Below are positions 12,722 to 21,400 of a stretch of DNA of 22,403 nt, in pieces. The position numbers and the translations under genes were made by a program. Source of the stretch: Psilocybe azurescens. Its lineage: Eukaryota > Basidiomycota > Agaricomycetes > Agaricales > Agrocybaceae. Location of the stretch: assembly GCA_023853785.1 (NCBI GenBank), contig JAJIRX010000428.1, forward strand, positions 1 to 22,403, in the 5' to 3' direction. The notes under the pieces are model-generated. The model was given only the letters and a program-made list of their open reading frames with translations. It was not told where the DNA came from and did no database searches. Every line of letters starts with the position of its first letter. Position 1 is the first letter of the stretch.

Positions 12722-13328
12722 AGGAAGGGGGTGGGTGGTGGTTGGAAAAAGAGCGACATGTATATTTGATTGTTGTCGTGCTGATCAGCTGATGCCAGGC
12801 ACACATGCACATCATATGTACCTGTGAAACTTTCACCCCACGGACTGAACAAAATACAAAAATGTATTTATAGAGAGGCTTTGCTCCCATATATTTAACT
12901 ATTGTTTCATTCAATTGTTATTTCATAGAGTTTATTTCCATTGACTGTAGTCTTTTATTTTTTGCAATTGATATTAATATTAATAACTAATGATCATACT
13001 TTGGATATTGTGTTAATTATTGCATCCACTGGACTCCACTGGACTCCACTGGACTGTGCTAATAAATATATTATTTGTTGTTGTTCAGTGAATATTTAAG
13101 CCCCAGTCCAGTGGACTCCAGTGGACTAGACTGGACTCATAATCCACTGGACTGAGACTGGACTGAAAATTTAGCAGGAGTCCAGTGCAAGTCCAGTGGA
13201 CTCCAGTGGACTGCAGTCCAGTTCCAGTCCAGTGGACTAGACAATCTGTCAGCCAGTTTGGCTGGACAGAGAGTCCAGTGGAGTCCAGTGGAGTCCATAT
13301 GGATTGTGTGGGGAAAGGAAAGACCTCC
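12722..13328 (-). repeat. Arm L2, inverted copy of L1
   Basis: Reverse complement of L1, including the diverged inner ~110 bases (12722-12835). It directly abuts the outward end of R1. Its own outward end (…GGATTGTGTGGGG, then GGAAAGACCTCC) faces core 2, so relative to R2 it lies in the opposite orientation to that of L1 relative to R1. Confidence 0.92.
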
Positions 13329-13956
13329 CCTTCCTCTCCTTTTTCCTCATAGCAAGGTCCTTGCCCTCTCCGCTGTCCATGATGACCGCAACAGCCATGC
13401 AGACAACAATGAGGACAGACATGGACAATCACGGCAATGAGAGCAACAATGGATGGTGAGGGCATGGACGGTGAGGGCAAGGACAGCAACTGCAAGGCAA
13501 GAACAGCGGGACAGCAAGCATGAGGGTGGGTATGGCAAGGGCAAGGGTACGGCAAGGGAAAGGGTGGGTACAGTGAGGGAAAGGGTGGGCACAGTGAGGG
13601 TAAGGGCAAGGGCAAGGCAAGCACAAGCACAAGGGTGGGTACGGCAACGGCAAGGGTAGGTACGGCAAGGGTAGGTACCGGCAAGGGTAGGTACGGCAAG
13701 GGTAGGTATGGCAAGGGTAGGTATGGCAAGGGTAGGTATGGCAAGGGCAAGGTGGGTAGGGCAAGGGTGAGCACAGCAGGACAGCAAGGGCAAGGGCAAG
13801 GGCAAGCACAGCGGGACGGTGAGCACAAGGGTGGGCACAGCAAGTGTAAGGGTGGGACAGTGAGTGCAAGGGCAGAGACAGCAGGGACAGCAAGGATGAG
13901 GGTGGGGACAGTGAGGGCAAGAGTGGGGACAGCAAAGGTGAGGATGGCAGGTGCTA
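13329..13956. repeat. Core 2: GGCAAGGGTAGGTAC minisatellite
   Basis: G-rich imperfect repeats built on GGCAAGGGT. From about 13655 to 13750 a 15 bp unit (GGTACGGCAAGGGTA and GGTATGGCAAGGGTA variants) repeats six to seven times. A 314-codon - strand frame (13085-14029) runs through part of R2, this core and part of L2, encoding LPLPYLPLPY-like repeats flanked by the decamer-derived WTPLDSTGL phrases. I consider this fortuitous. The core differs in sequence from core 1 although the flanking arms are shared. Confidence 0.85.
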
Positions 13957-14266
13957 CTACCATCCTCCCACCCCCTTTTATTTTTATTTTTGCTTTTTTC
14001 TTTTTGTCTTGGACCTCACAAGTAGACATTAATGTATTACATAGTTATTAATATATTGTATTCCACTCTTCTGAATTTACATTAAGATTGAACTTATTTA
14101 CTATATCAAGTCCAGTGGACTCCAGTTATCTTAGTCCATATTCACTGTATAGTATAAAATCTACTGTAGTCTACTGGAGTCCATTGGACTCTGTTCACCT
14201 TTACACTCAGTATATAGGCAAGTCCAGTGGACTCCATATGGACTGTGTGGGGATGGTAAAGTACTG
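13957..14266 (+). repeat. Arm R2, direct copy of R1, abutting the Gypsy element
   Basis: Direct copy of R1, more diverged from it than L1 is from L2. It ends at GTACTG (14261-14266). The next base on the - strand belongs to the chromodomain of the Gypsy element, so this is a junction between two elements. Confidence 0.88.
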
Positions 14267-14273
14267 CAAATAC

Positions 14274-14629
14274 TGCAGCTTGCCCCTATAAAGTCTACTG
14301 TTCTTGACAATTTCAACTTCTCATTCTGGATTATCTCCAGTAATAACAAGAGGGAGGTCTAGAAGGAGGTCTTTTCCAGGAATGGTATCAGGATGGTAAG
14401 GTAGGAGTTTTACAGTGTTAAACACTGAATGGATCATCATGCTAGGAGGTAACTTAAGTTCATAAGCATTTGGGCCAATGATTTTAGTGACTTTATAAGG
14501 CCCATATCTCCTATCATCTAGCTTTTTAGATGGCCTCTTAGTCTTGATATCCTTTCCATCAAGCCAAACTAAATCCCCAACCTTGTATTTAACAGCTGTT
14601 CCTCTGTTTCTATCATAGAATTTAGCCAT
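14274..14629 (-). pseudogene. Gypsy integrase C-terminus (GPY/F module) and truncated chromodomain
   Basis: MAKFYDRNRG, then VGDLVWLDGKDI, RRYGPYKVTKIIG and SVFNTVKLLPYHPD: the classic GPY/F module of Ty3/Gypsy integrases. After TGDNPE a TGA stop (about 14318-14320) stands where chromodomains normally have Trp (TGG to TGA). The following codons EVEIVKNSRLYRGKLQYL are the start of a chromodomain, cut off at the R2 junction. The chromodomain normally guides integration to modified histones; only its first strand is left. Confidence 0.88.
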
Positions 14630-15712
14630 ATCATCAGCAGCTTTCTTGAGTGCAGATACTGCTTATTTTTTGGCTTCTTCCATGTTTTTAACAAAGGTAT
14701 CTACTGCCTCCATTTTACTATCCCTAAGTGGTTCTGTGCCCATTCTTGGATGTCTGCTATTGTTCAGCATGAATGGAGTCTGTCTAGTAGAAGCCTGAAC
14801 TCTGTTATTGTAGAAGAATTCAGCTAGTGACAACCATTCTGCCCAATCATCTTGTCTATGATTTATGAAGAGTCTAAGATACTGTTCAATTTTTTGGTTA
14901 ACTCTTTCAGTCTGACCATCAGTCTGAGGGTGATAGGCTGTGGATGATTCAGTCTGAATACCAAGGATTGAGTTAAGCTCTTTCATAAATTTAGAAACAA
15001 ACTGTGGACCCCTATTACAAGGGATCTTGATAGGTATACCATGGAGCTTCCAGACATAATCTCTGTACAACTTAGCAGTGCCTTCAGATGTGACTTGATC
15101 TGTAGTGGCAATAATGTGGATCATTTTGCTAAGTTTGTCTACAACAACCATGAGAACATTATAGCCTTGGCATTCCAGAAGTCCAGTGATAAAGTCCACA
15201 GAGATGTATTGCCAGACATCAGTAGGAATTTGGGTAGGAATAAGCTGGCCAACAGATTTTGCAGGAAATGTTTTGGTTCTGTTATATCTATCACAGCTTC
15301 TGGTGTATGCTGCAATATAATGAGACATTCCTGGCCACCAATAATTTCTAGATACCAGCTCTATAGTCTTCCATTTTCCTGGATGCCCAGCAATATAGGT
15401 GTCATGATGCAGTTCCACAATTTTTCTTCTAAGGTCTTTGTCTTTGGGAACATACACCTTGCCTCTGAACAATATAAGACTTTGTTCTTCAGACCATTCC
15501 TGTCCATCAATCTTCTTGGTGGAAGATTTCTTCAACTCTTCAACTGCCTTAACCAACTGCTCATCATAATCTTTAGATTCTCTAATTTTCTTGAGCAGAT
15601 CATTTTCTACACCAGTGAAAAGGACCTGGCCCTGTTTGAGAGCCTGGATTTTGAAGTAGTCAGGTTTAAGGAGGACAATATTCTCATTATCATCACTCCC
15701 TTTTTTATGATC
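14630..15712 (-). pseudogene. Gypsy integrase (zinc-binding and catalytic core), inactive
   Basis: Integrase inserts the cDNA copy into host DNA. The zinc-binding region has HHDTYIAGHPG, then CDRYNRTK where a second Cys is expected instead of Tyr. In the DDE core, the first Asp (SVDFITG) and the Glu (DGQTERVNQ) are present, but the second Asp is Asn (CNRGPQF; codon AAT at 15016-15014). Loss of that metal ligand should abolish activity. A TAA stop (about 14661-14663) separates it from the GPY/F part, and another TAA (about 15719) separates it from RNase H; the frame is otherwise continuous. Confidence 0.9.
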
Positions 15713-16110
15713 TTATCTACTAGACAGAGCATCTGGCTTGAGTGAACTTTTACCAGGCCTATGATAAAGAGTAAAATCAAATCTGGACAGAAAGAGTGAC
15801 CATCTGGCTTGCCTTCTGCTGAGTTTCTGGGCAACCATAAAGTACTCTAGATTTTTGTGATCTGTCCAAATCTCAAAGGAATGTTTAGTTCCTTCAAGAT
15901 AATGTCTCCATTCATCAAGTGCTCTGATAATAGCCAACATCTATTTGTCATGGATTTCATAATTCCTTTCTACTTTAGATAGGCTTTTGACATAAAAGCA
16001 ACAGGATGCCATTTTCCATCTGATCCTTCCTGAGACAGGACTGCTCCAGTAGCATAATCTGAGCTGTCTGCTTCAACTTTATATGGCTTGTTGTCATCAG
16101 AAAATCAAGA
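15713..16110 (-). pseudogene. Gypsy RNase H domain, frame-broken
   Basis: Recognisable as YKVEADSSDYATGAVLSQEG (first acidic residue region), WHPVAFMSK, then after a frameshift (about 15985) YEIHDK, a TAG stop (about 15941-15943), and [17 protein letters not shown] with [13 protein letters not shown], typical of Ty3/Gypsy RNase H. A further frameshift lies near 16108, at the RT connection. The domain would degrade the RNA strand of the RNA/DNA hybrid in an intact element. Confidence 0.88.
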
Positions 16111-16943
16111 TGGGGGAAGAAGTAACTTTTCCCTTTAATTGATCAAATGCTTTCTGTTGTTTTTGAGCCCATCTCCAGACTGTCCCTTTTCTTTGTCAAT
16201 TCATGAAGTGGCTTGGCTATGTCTGCAAAGTCCTGGATGAATCTTCTATAGAAGTTTACAAATCCCAAGAATGACTGAACATCCTTGACATTTTCAGGTT
16301 CAGGCCATTTAGAAACTCCCTCTACCTTGACAGAATCCATTTCAATCTTGCCTTGTAAAATGATAAGTCCAAGATATTCAATCTTTTCCTTTTCAAATTC
16401 ACATTTTTTTAGCTTTTAGGTAGAGTTTATTTCTCTGCAGAACTTCCAGGACCTTTTGACTACCTCTATGATGATCAAGAGTCTCAGTAAAAATAAGAAT
16501 GTCATCCATATAGACAATAACCACATTCCCATCTATGAGCTCAATAAAGATATCATTCATCATAGTTTGGAAAGTAGCAGGACTATTGGTCAAACTAAAA
16601 ACATGACTAGTGGTTCATACAGCCCTCTATTGATTCTGAAGGCTGCTTTCCACTCATCTCCTTTCTTAACTCTGACATTATTAAACCCCACCTAACATCT
16701 AGTTTGGTGAAGTATTTAGCTTTACTAAGTTTACTGATAATGTCAGAAATTAAAGGCAAAGGATATGAATTTTTGATGGGCATATCATTCAGTTTTCTAT
16801 AATCCTGTACTAGCCTAAGAGTTCCATCCTTCTTTTGACAAAGAAAACAGGAGATGCCATAGGTGACTTGGGAGATCTAATCCTACCAGACTTCAGATTT
16901 TCCTCTAAAAGCATCTAGTTCTTTTGCTCATTTAGTGATAGAG
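16111..16943 (-). pseudogene. Gypsy reverse transcriptase, frame-broken
   Basis: Reverse transcriptase palm and thumb pieces in several frames: [12 protein letters not shown] start near 16860, [13 protein letters not shown] segment near 16780, [14 protein letters not shown] near 16630, MTNSPATFQTMMNDIF, the catalytic YMDD (codons at 16512-16501, intact), and connection segment VKDVQSFLGFVNFYRRFIQDF near 16250. At least three frameshifts separate them (between the start and 16600, near 16400, near 16190). Confidence 0.88.
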
Positions 16944-17523
16944 GATAAATCTTTGATCTGAAAGGTTCAGAACCAGGCTTCAGCTCAATAGCATGATCCC
17001 AAGGCTTTCTATCTGGTAGCCTATCAAAGGACTCTTTAGAAAAACCCTTTAAATTGGTGATAATGTTTAGGGACCGATTCTTCAAAAGTCTTCTTTGGGA
17101 GTCATCCTGCTGATGAGATTCTTCTGCTAATTTCTGGGACACAGTAGAAGTGGAATTAATAGACTTCTTTTGAGGATAAACATATGATATGAATATTCTA
17201 TATTCAGGCCCTAATTCAGAATCAGGAGAGTCTTCAATTAAATCATCTCCTTTTCATGAAATTCAGGCAGTTGTCTTCTATAAATTGCAGCTATTTTTTG
17301 CCTTTTCCTCCTGGCTCTCTTGACTTCCAGGTGACAATCAGAAGGATATCTAATGAATTGAACATCCCCTGTTTTCCAATCAACATCAGGATTATGTAGA
17401 TAAAGCCAGGTGTGTCCAATAATTGCAGTTTTATCTCCCAAGTCACAAACAGCAAAGGTAGCCTTTTCTGTGTGGTTTTTGTATATCATAACCAAGTCCA
17501 CTTCCTCATGAATAGAGCCACTC
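16944..17523 (-). pseudogene. Gypsy protease C-terminal part / RT N-terminus, duplicate copy B
   Basis: Contains SIHEEVDLVM, FAVCDLGDKTAIIGHTWLYLHNPDVDWKTGDVQF (the retropepsin C-terminal half) and, after a frameshift, KESFDRLPDRKPWDHAIELKPG, the usual start of Gypsy RT. It is continuous with the RT domain. Direct copy of 18329-18904; the two differ by scattered substitutions and small indels. Confidence 0.85.
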
Positions 17524-18328
17524 TTATTGGCCATCTCTTCTAGAAAACCTCTGCTTGATAGCATTGTATATCTCACCTAACATTAACATCTTGTGTTGGC
17601 TTCCCCAGATTGCAAGTATGATTTGCTTGGGTTTTGTTGCAACAACACTGTCTGGTCAAGATTCCAGATGCACAGCTGAATGAGGTATGTGTAAGTGTCT
17701 ACAGAGGTACTGCTCCATTTATATGTGGCTGGGTAGTGCAGTATCCATAGGGTTGAGCAGGGAAGTTCAAATTCAGCTGGGGCCTGGTTTTGGTACAACA
17801 CCACTTTGCACCAGACAGCTCTGAATCAGACATTCAAGAAATATAGGAACTATAATGCTTACTTTGGCTTCTTTTGTCTTCTTTCTGACAGTATGAGGGT
17901 ATCAGGAGAATAGAGTGTGTCTGAGGGCTTGGAAGTCCCGATGAGGTAGTTTGCCTTATTTTGCCAATATGGGGCTCCATGAGAATGAGATCAATTTGAG
18001 CACTTGTTGGAATTCTTGAAAAGGTGACTTTGACATTTTGTTCTGGTTCAGGTGGGAAGTGCAACCCATTGGCTTTCAAGCCATACATGGTTGAAGGGTT
18101 CACTCATGGAGTAGAATATGGGGATAGGGAATGAATAACAGTGTGGCAAAAATTTATTGATGGGAGAAATCAAGTTAAAAGGCAAGAAATAGTTATGCAA
18201 CTGATTCTTATATTAAATTAAATATAGTATTGGACCCACAATCTGTGTTGAAGTCAACAGTATCAGATGATTCAGCAATCGCAAACTCCACCAAGATGCT
18301 GTAACACACATCAAACCACAGGCAGCCA
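17524..18328. other. Unassigned 805 bp stretch between the two Gypsy protease/RT copies
   Basis: Bounded on both sides by the duplicated Gypsy segment and not similar to any retrotransposon domain. Two short - strand frames (73 and 89 codons, 17583-17804 and 17834-18103) have no recognisable motif. No clear terminal inverted repeats or target-site duplication. It may be a remnant of another element or of filler DNA from a recombination event. Confidence 0.55.
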
Positions 18329-19040
18329 GATAAATCTTTGATCTGAAAGGTTCAACCAGGCTTCAGCTCAATAGCATGATCCCAAGGCTTTCTATCTGGT
18401 AGCCTATCAAAGGACTCTTTAGAAAAAACACCTTTAAATTGTGGTAATGTTTAGGAACTGATTCTTCAAAAGTCTTCTTGGGGAGTCATCCTGCTGATGA
18501 GATTCTTCTTCTAATTTTTGGGACACAGTAGAAGTGGAATTAATAGACTGCTTTTGAGGATGATAAACATATGATATAAATATTCTATACTCAGGCCCTA
18601 ATTCAGAATCAGGAGTGTCTTCAATGAAATCATCTCCTTCATGAAATTCAGGACAGTTGTCTTGTGAATTGCAGCTATTTTTTGCCTTTTCCTCCTGGCT
18701 CTTGACTTCCAGGTGACAATCAGGAGGACATCTAATGAATTGAACATCCCCTGTTTTCCAATCAACATCAGAATTATGTAGATAAAGCCAGGTGTGTCCA
18801 ATAATTGCAGTTTTATCTCCCAAGTCACAAACAGCAAGGGTAGCTTTTCTGTGTGGTTTTTGTATACCATAACCAAATCCACTTCCTTATGGATAGAGAC
18901 ACTCGTTGAGAGTACCATCAACAATGTAGACTGGAATGGCTCTAGAAAGTTTCCTGTATTGAGATTATGGTATTTAACAAACCTGGTGTCCAGAAAAGAC
19001 CTGTAGCCCCAGAGTCCAGTAAAGCATCCACACTAAGCTC
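18329..19040 (-). pseudogene. Gypsy aspartic protease with intact DSG, duplicate copy A
   Basis: The retropepsin active site DSGATG is visible (DSG codons at 19016-19008, within LLDSGATGLF). Next come IPVYIVDGTL-like sequence in a shifted frame, then DKTAIIGHTWLYLHNSDVDWKTGDVQF and the linker to RT. The copy stops inside the RT start at 18329. It lies directly downstream of gag, so it is the original protease position. Confidence 0.85.
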
Positions 19041-19299
19041 TTTTTCCTGTATCCACTGTTTTCAAATGACTGACAGGTGGGTAGAGATTTTAGGCCTGTG
19101 ATTCAAGATATAGATCTTATCAGGAACAGGAAGAAAAAAAAAGGATTTAAAGAATTTCAGAAGACATGGGTTGACTTTCAGTATCAGAATTGAATGAGTT
19201 GGGATTATCATTTTCAATTTCTAATACAGAAAATTTATTCTTCCATTGGGACATGTCTTTCCAATAGAGTCTCTAAAAATCCTTTTGTGGCTTATCCTC

Positions 19300-20299
19300 T
19301 TCTTTTCAAAATCTGCTCCCTGTAGAAGGCTTTCAGGGCTTCATGGTCCATTGAATTTATGTTGACAGTGGACCTGCAGTTAGCAGCCTTATGACCAGGT
19401 TTTCTGCATTGAAGCATATTAGAAGCCTAACAGACCTCCAACCTGAATCAACCTCCATAGGGACTACATCTTGTTGCCTTGCATGAACCTGCAGATTGCT
19501 TGAAGTGCCTTGGGTGGAAGTGGAGGAGGAATTAAAAGGGCTAGCTTTGAAAGGCTTGGGTGCTGGTGATTGATTGACTAGTCCAGAGAATGGAGAGAGT
19601 GATTTTTTAATAACTTCTCTCTGTCTCCATTGTCTATCCAGCTTAGTAGCCCAAGAAATCCAGTCCTCCAAAGAGACAGGCATCTGTGGTAGACAATAAA
19701 TCTTATCCACCAGAGATGAGTTGAGTCCCTTTTGAAAAATTCCACCAAAGCAGCATCATTGTACTTTGTGTCCACTGCCATTCTGAAGCTAGCCACATAT
19801 TCATCAGCTGTATGGTTGGCTTGCTTGAGCTGACTCATTTTGTGTCTAGCTGTGGCTGCAGGGTTTGGGTCTCCAAAGGCTGTCCTAAATGCATCCAGAA
19901 AAATTTCCACTGGATTGCATCCCTGTCCTGATCCTCCATTCTCAAGGTTTGCACCTTAGCCCATTGACCAGCAGTACCTCCTTTCATGAAGGAAATAGCG
20001 CAGACAACTCTGCTAAGGTCATCAATGATCCCCTTCCATGAAAATATAATAGAAGTTGACTGAGGAAGGTCTCTGCTTTACTGAGTGTACCATCATAGGC
20101 TCAGGTGGGGCAACCTTAATAATGACTGAGGAGGAGTATCAAAGAGAGAGGACTTGGAAACTTTGGGAGAGGCAGAGGCCACAGAATGAGGCTCAGCAGC
20201 AGGTGCAGGTGAGGGTGGAGGTTGTTGATGATTTGTTGGAAGAGGTGGTGGTGTTAAAAACTTTGGAGTGGTGGCAAGCTGCTGCTGAAGCTCCCTCAT
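19300..20299 (-). pseudogene. Gypsy gag (capsid and CCHC zinc knuckle), frame-broken
   Basis: Likely start is the ATG at 20299 (MRELQQQLATTPKF), followed by a Pro-rich linker (PPPLPTNHQQPPPSPAPAA). After frameshifts comes the capsid: SFMKGGTAGQWA, FLDAFRTAFGDPNPAATARHKM, QLKQANHTADEYVASFRMAV and PVSLEDWISWATKLDRQW, all typical of the retrotransposon gag domain. A CX2CX4HX4C knuckle lies at 19416-19376 with a one-base deletion between its first and second Cys. Gag would form the virus-like particle and bind the RNA in a live element. Confidence 0.88.
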
Positions 20300-21400
20300 A
20301 AAGAGGGCTGAGCAGGGGTAGGTAGTGGCAGTGGGGTGGTGTTGGGTGAACCCATAATAAAGGCTCTTCCAGGTGTGTGTGGGAGAAAGCTATCTACAAA
20401 AAGTGCCCTTGAAACTAAACTAAGTATCTAAAAAGATTTAAACTACTGGATACCCAGTTGTCCCTTCTTGCCTAGGCTTTAACCCCAGAATCACAGAACT
20501 GACTACCTGGTATTTTTCTGGTGGACTAAAAGCAAATCCTCTCAGGAAGGAAATGCCCCAACAGTTGGTATCCCTATCTACTAATTTCACACACAGCACA
20601 CACTGGAGAGTGGAATAAATGATTGGAGAGTGATGGAATATGGAATAGGTGGTGGGTGAAAGTGGTTAATAGGTGAAAAGATATTGGTGAAGGTGGATAG
20701 AGTGGGGAAAGGTGGAGAAAGAATATAAGATGATAGATGATAAATAGTTGGTGATGGATGGTGGTGGAGTTGTCAAAGGAAGCTTCAATTTTCTGTCAGG
20801 GCAACACTAAAATCAGTGTGACAAGGCCACCAACAAAGACAAGCAAGAGAGTAAGAGCAGAGGATGAGGAGAGAGCAGAGGATAGACTTATGAGGAATCA
20901 ATGATCTGAAGGTTCACACCAATGATAGTGGAAATCCTAAGAGATTGAAGCTGGGGATCTACCTACAAAACATGCAGTACTTATACTACTCTAGAGATGA
21001 CTGACTAAAATAGATTCCATGATGAGTAATAAGAAGAACCATGATGAATAATGAAGAAAAGCCACATAATGAGTAATGATGAGTAATAAGATCATGATGA
21101 GTAATAAAAAAGAGTGAGTGATGGAAACTTCTGGAATAATCAAGATATTGAGAAAGATAAAAGATATGATAAAAGATAAATGATAAGATAAAAGATAAAA
21201 GATAATCATGGGATGAAAATAAAAGTAAATGAGAAACCCTGATACACAAAACCATCAAGACAGTGATATATTCACCATGTCCAACCCAATTTGCATTAAA
21301 AAGATGTTTACCATGGCACTGACCCAACACAGGCACCTGGGTTAAGAGCAGCTCAAGCTCATCCCTTGAACTACTGACTTCTCACCTTTAGGACTGTTCT
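20300..21400 (-). other. Probable Gypsy 5' leader / 5' LTR region, boundaries not found
   Basis: Upstream of gag on the - strand, AT-rich and strand-biased. Purines dominate the + strand from 20590 to 20770 and from 21000 to 21230. A 5' LTR and primer-binding site would be expected here. Without the 3' LTR for comparison I cannot place either one. No host gene is visible. Confidence 0.4.
21016..21112. repeat. Imperfect GATGAGTAATAA repeats
   Basis: Four to five variants of (C/T)GATGAGTAATAA within about 100 bp, followed at 21156-21215 by AAAGATAAAAGATA-type repeats. Low-complexity sequence, possibly inside the Gypsy LTR. Confidence 0.7.

Larger units (their letters stand above)
9616..14266. 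mobile_element. Composite palindromic/minisatellite repeat element, family unassigned
   Basis: The components, left to right, are: arm L1 (9616-10200), core 1 (10201-12385, itself interrupted by a 0.94 kb inverted-repeat element), arm R1 (12386-12721), arm L2 inverted (12722-13328), core 2 (13329-13956) and arm R2 (13957-14266). The outward end of L1 and the outward ends of R1 and R2 share a motif of CCACACA, one variable base, TCCATATGGACT and TCCA(C/G)TGGA units, in opposite orientation. L1-core-R1 therefore looks like a 3.1 kb element with terminal inverted repeats. No transposase, integrase or RT domain is visible and no target-site duplication could be fixed. Known families with long terminal inverted repeats are candidates, but the sequence does not decide between them. 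Confidence 0.65.
14267..20299 (-). mobile_element. Degenerate Ty3/Gypsy (chromovirus-type) LTR retrotransposon, 3'-truncated
   Basis: On the - strand the order is gag, protease, RT, RNase H, integrase, chromodomain start. This order (integrase last) and a chromodomain after the GPY/F module define chromoviruses of Ty3/Gypsy. Frameshifts and in-frame stops in every domain show the copy is dead. The 3' end (rest of the chromodomain and 3' LTR) is missing because composite-repeat arm R2 begins at 14266. A 580 bp segment is present twice around an unrelated 0.8 kb stretch. Base composition is much more AT-rich than the host genes. Confidence 0.93.

Noticed and set aside
12386..14266. R1 and R2 as LTRs of a short retroelement
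   Set aside because: They are direct repeats about 1.6 kb apart, but there is no primer-binding site, polypurine tract or gag/pol between them, and the interior contains inverted L2 and a minisatellite.
15041..15745. 234-codon + strand frame
   Set aside because: Exactly antisense to the integrase and the RNase H linker, which have clear family motifs on the minus strand.
16944..18904. The 580 bp direct repeats as LTRs
   Set aside because: Both copies encode protease C-terminal and RT N-terminal sequence, so they belong to the coding interior of the Gypsy element.
20300..21400. Several TGG-containing sites considered as the Gypsy primer-binding site
   Set aside because: None could be matched to a specific tRNA 3' end, and no LTR boundary is available for support.
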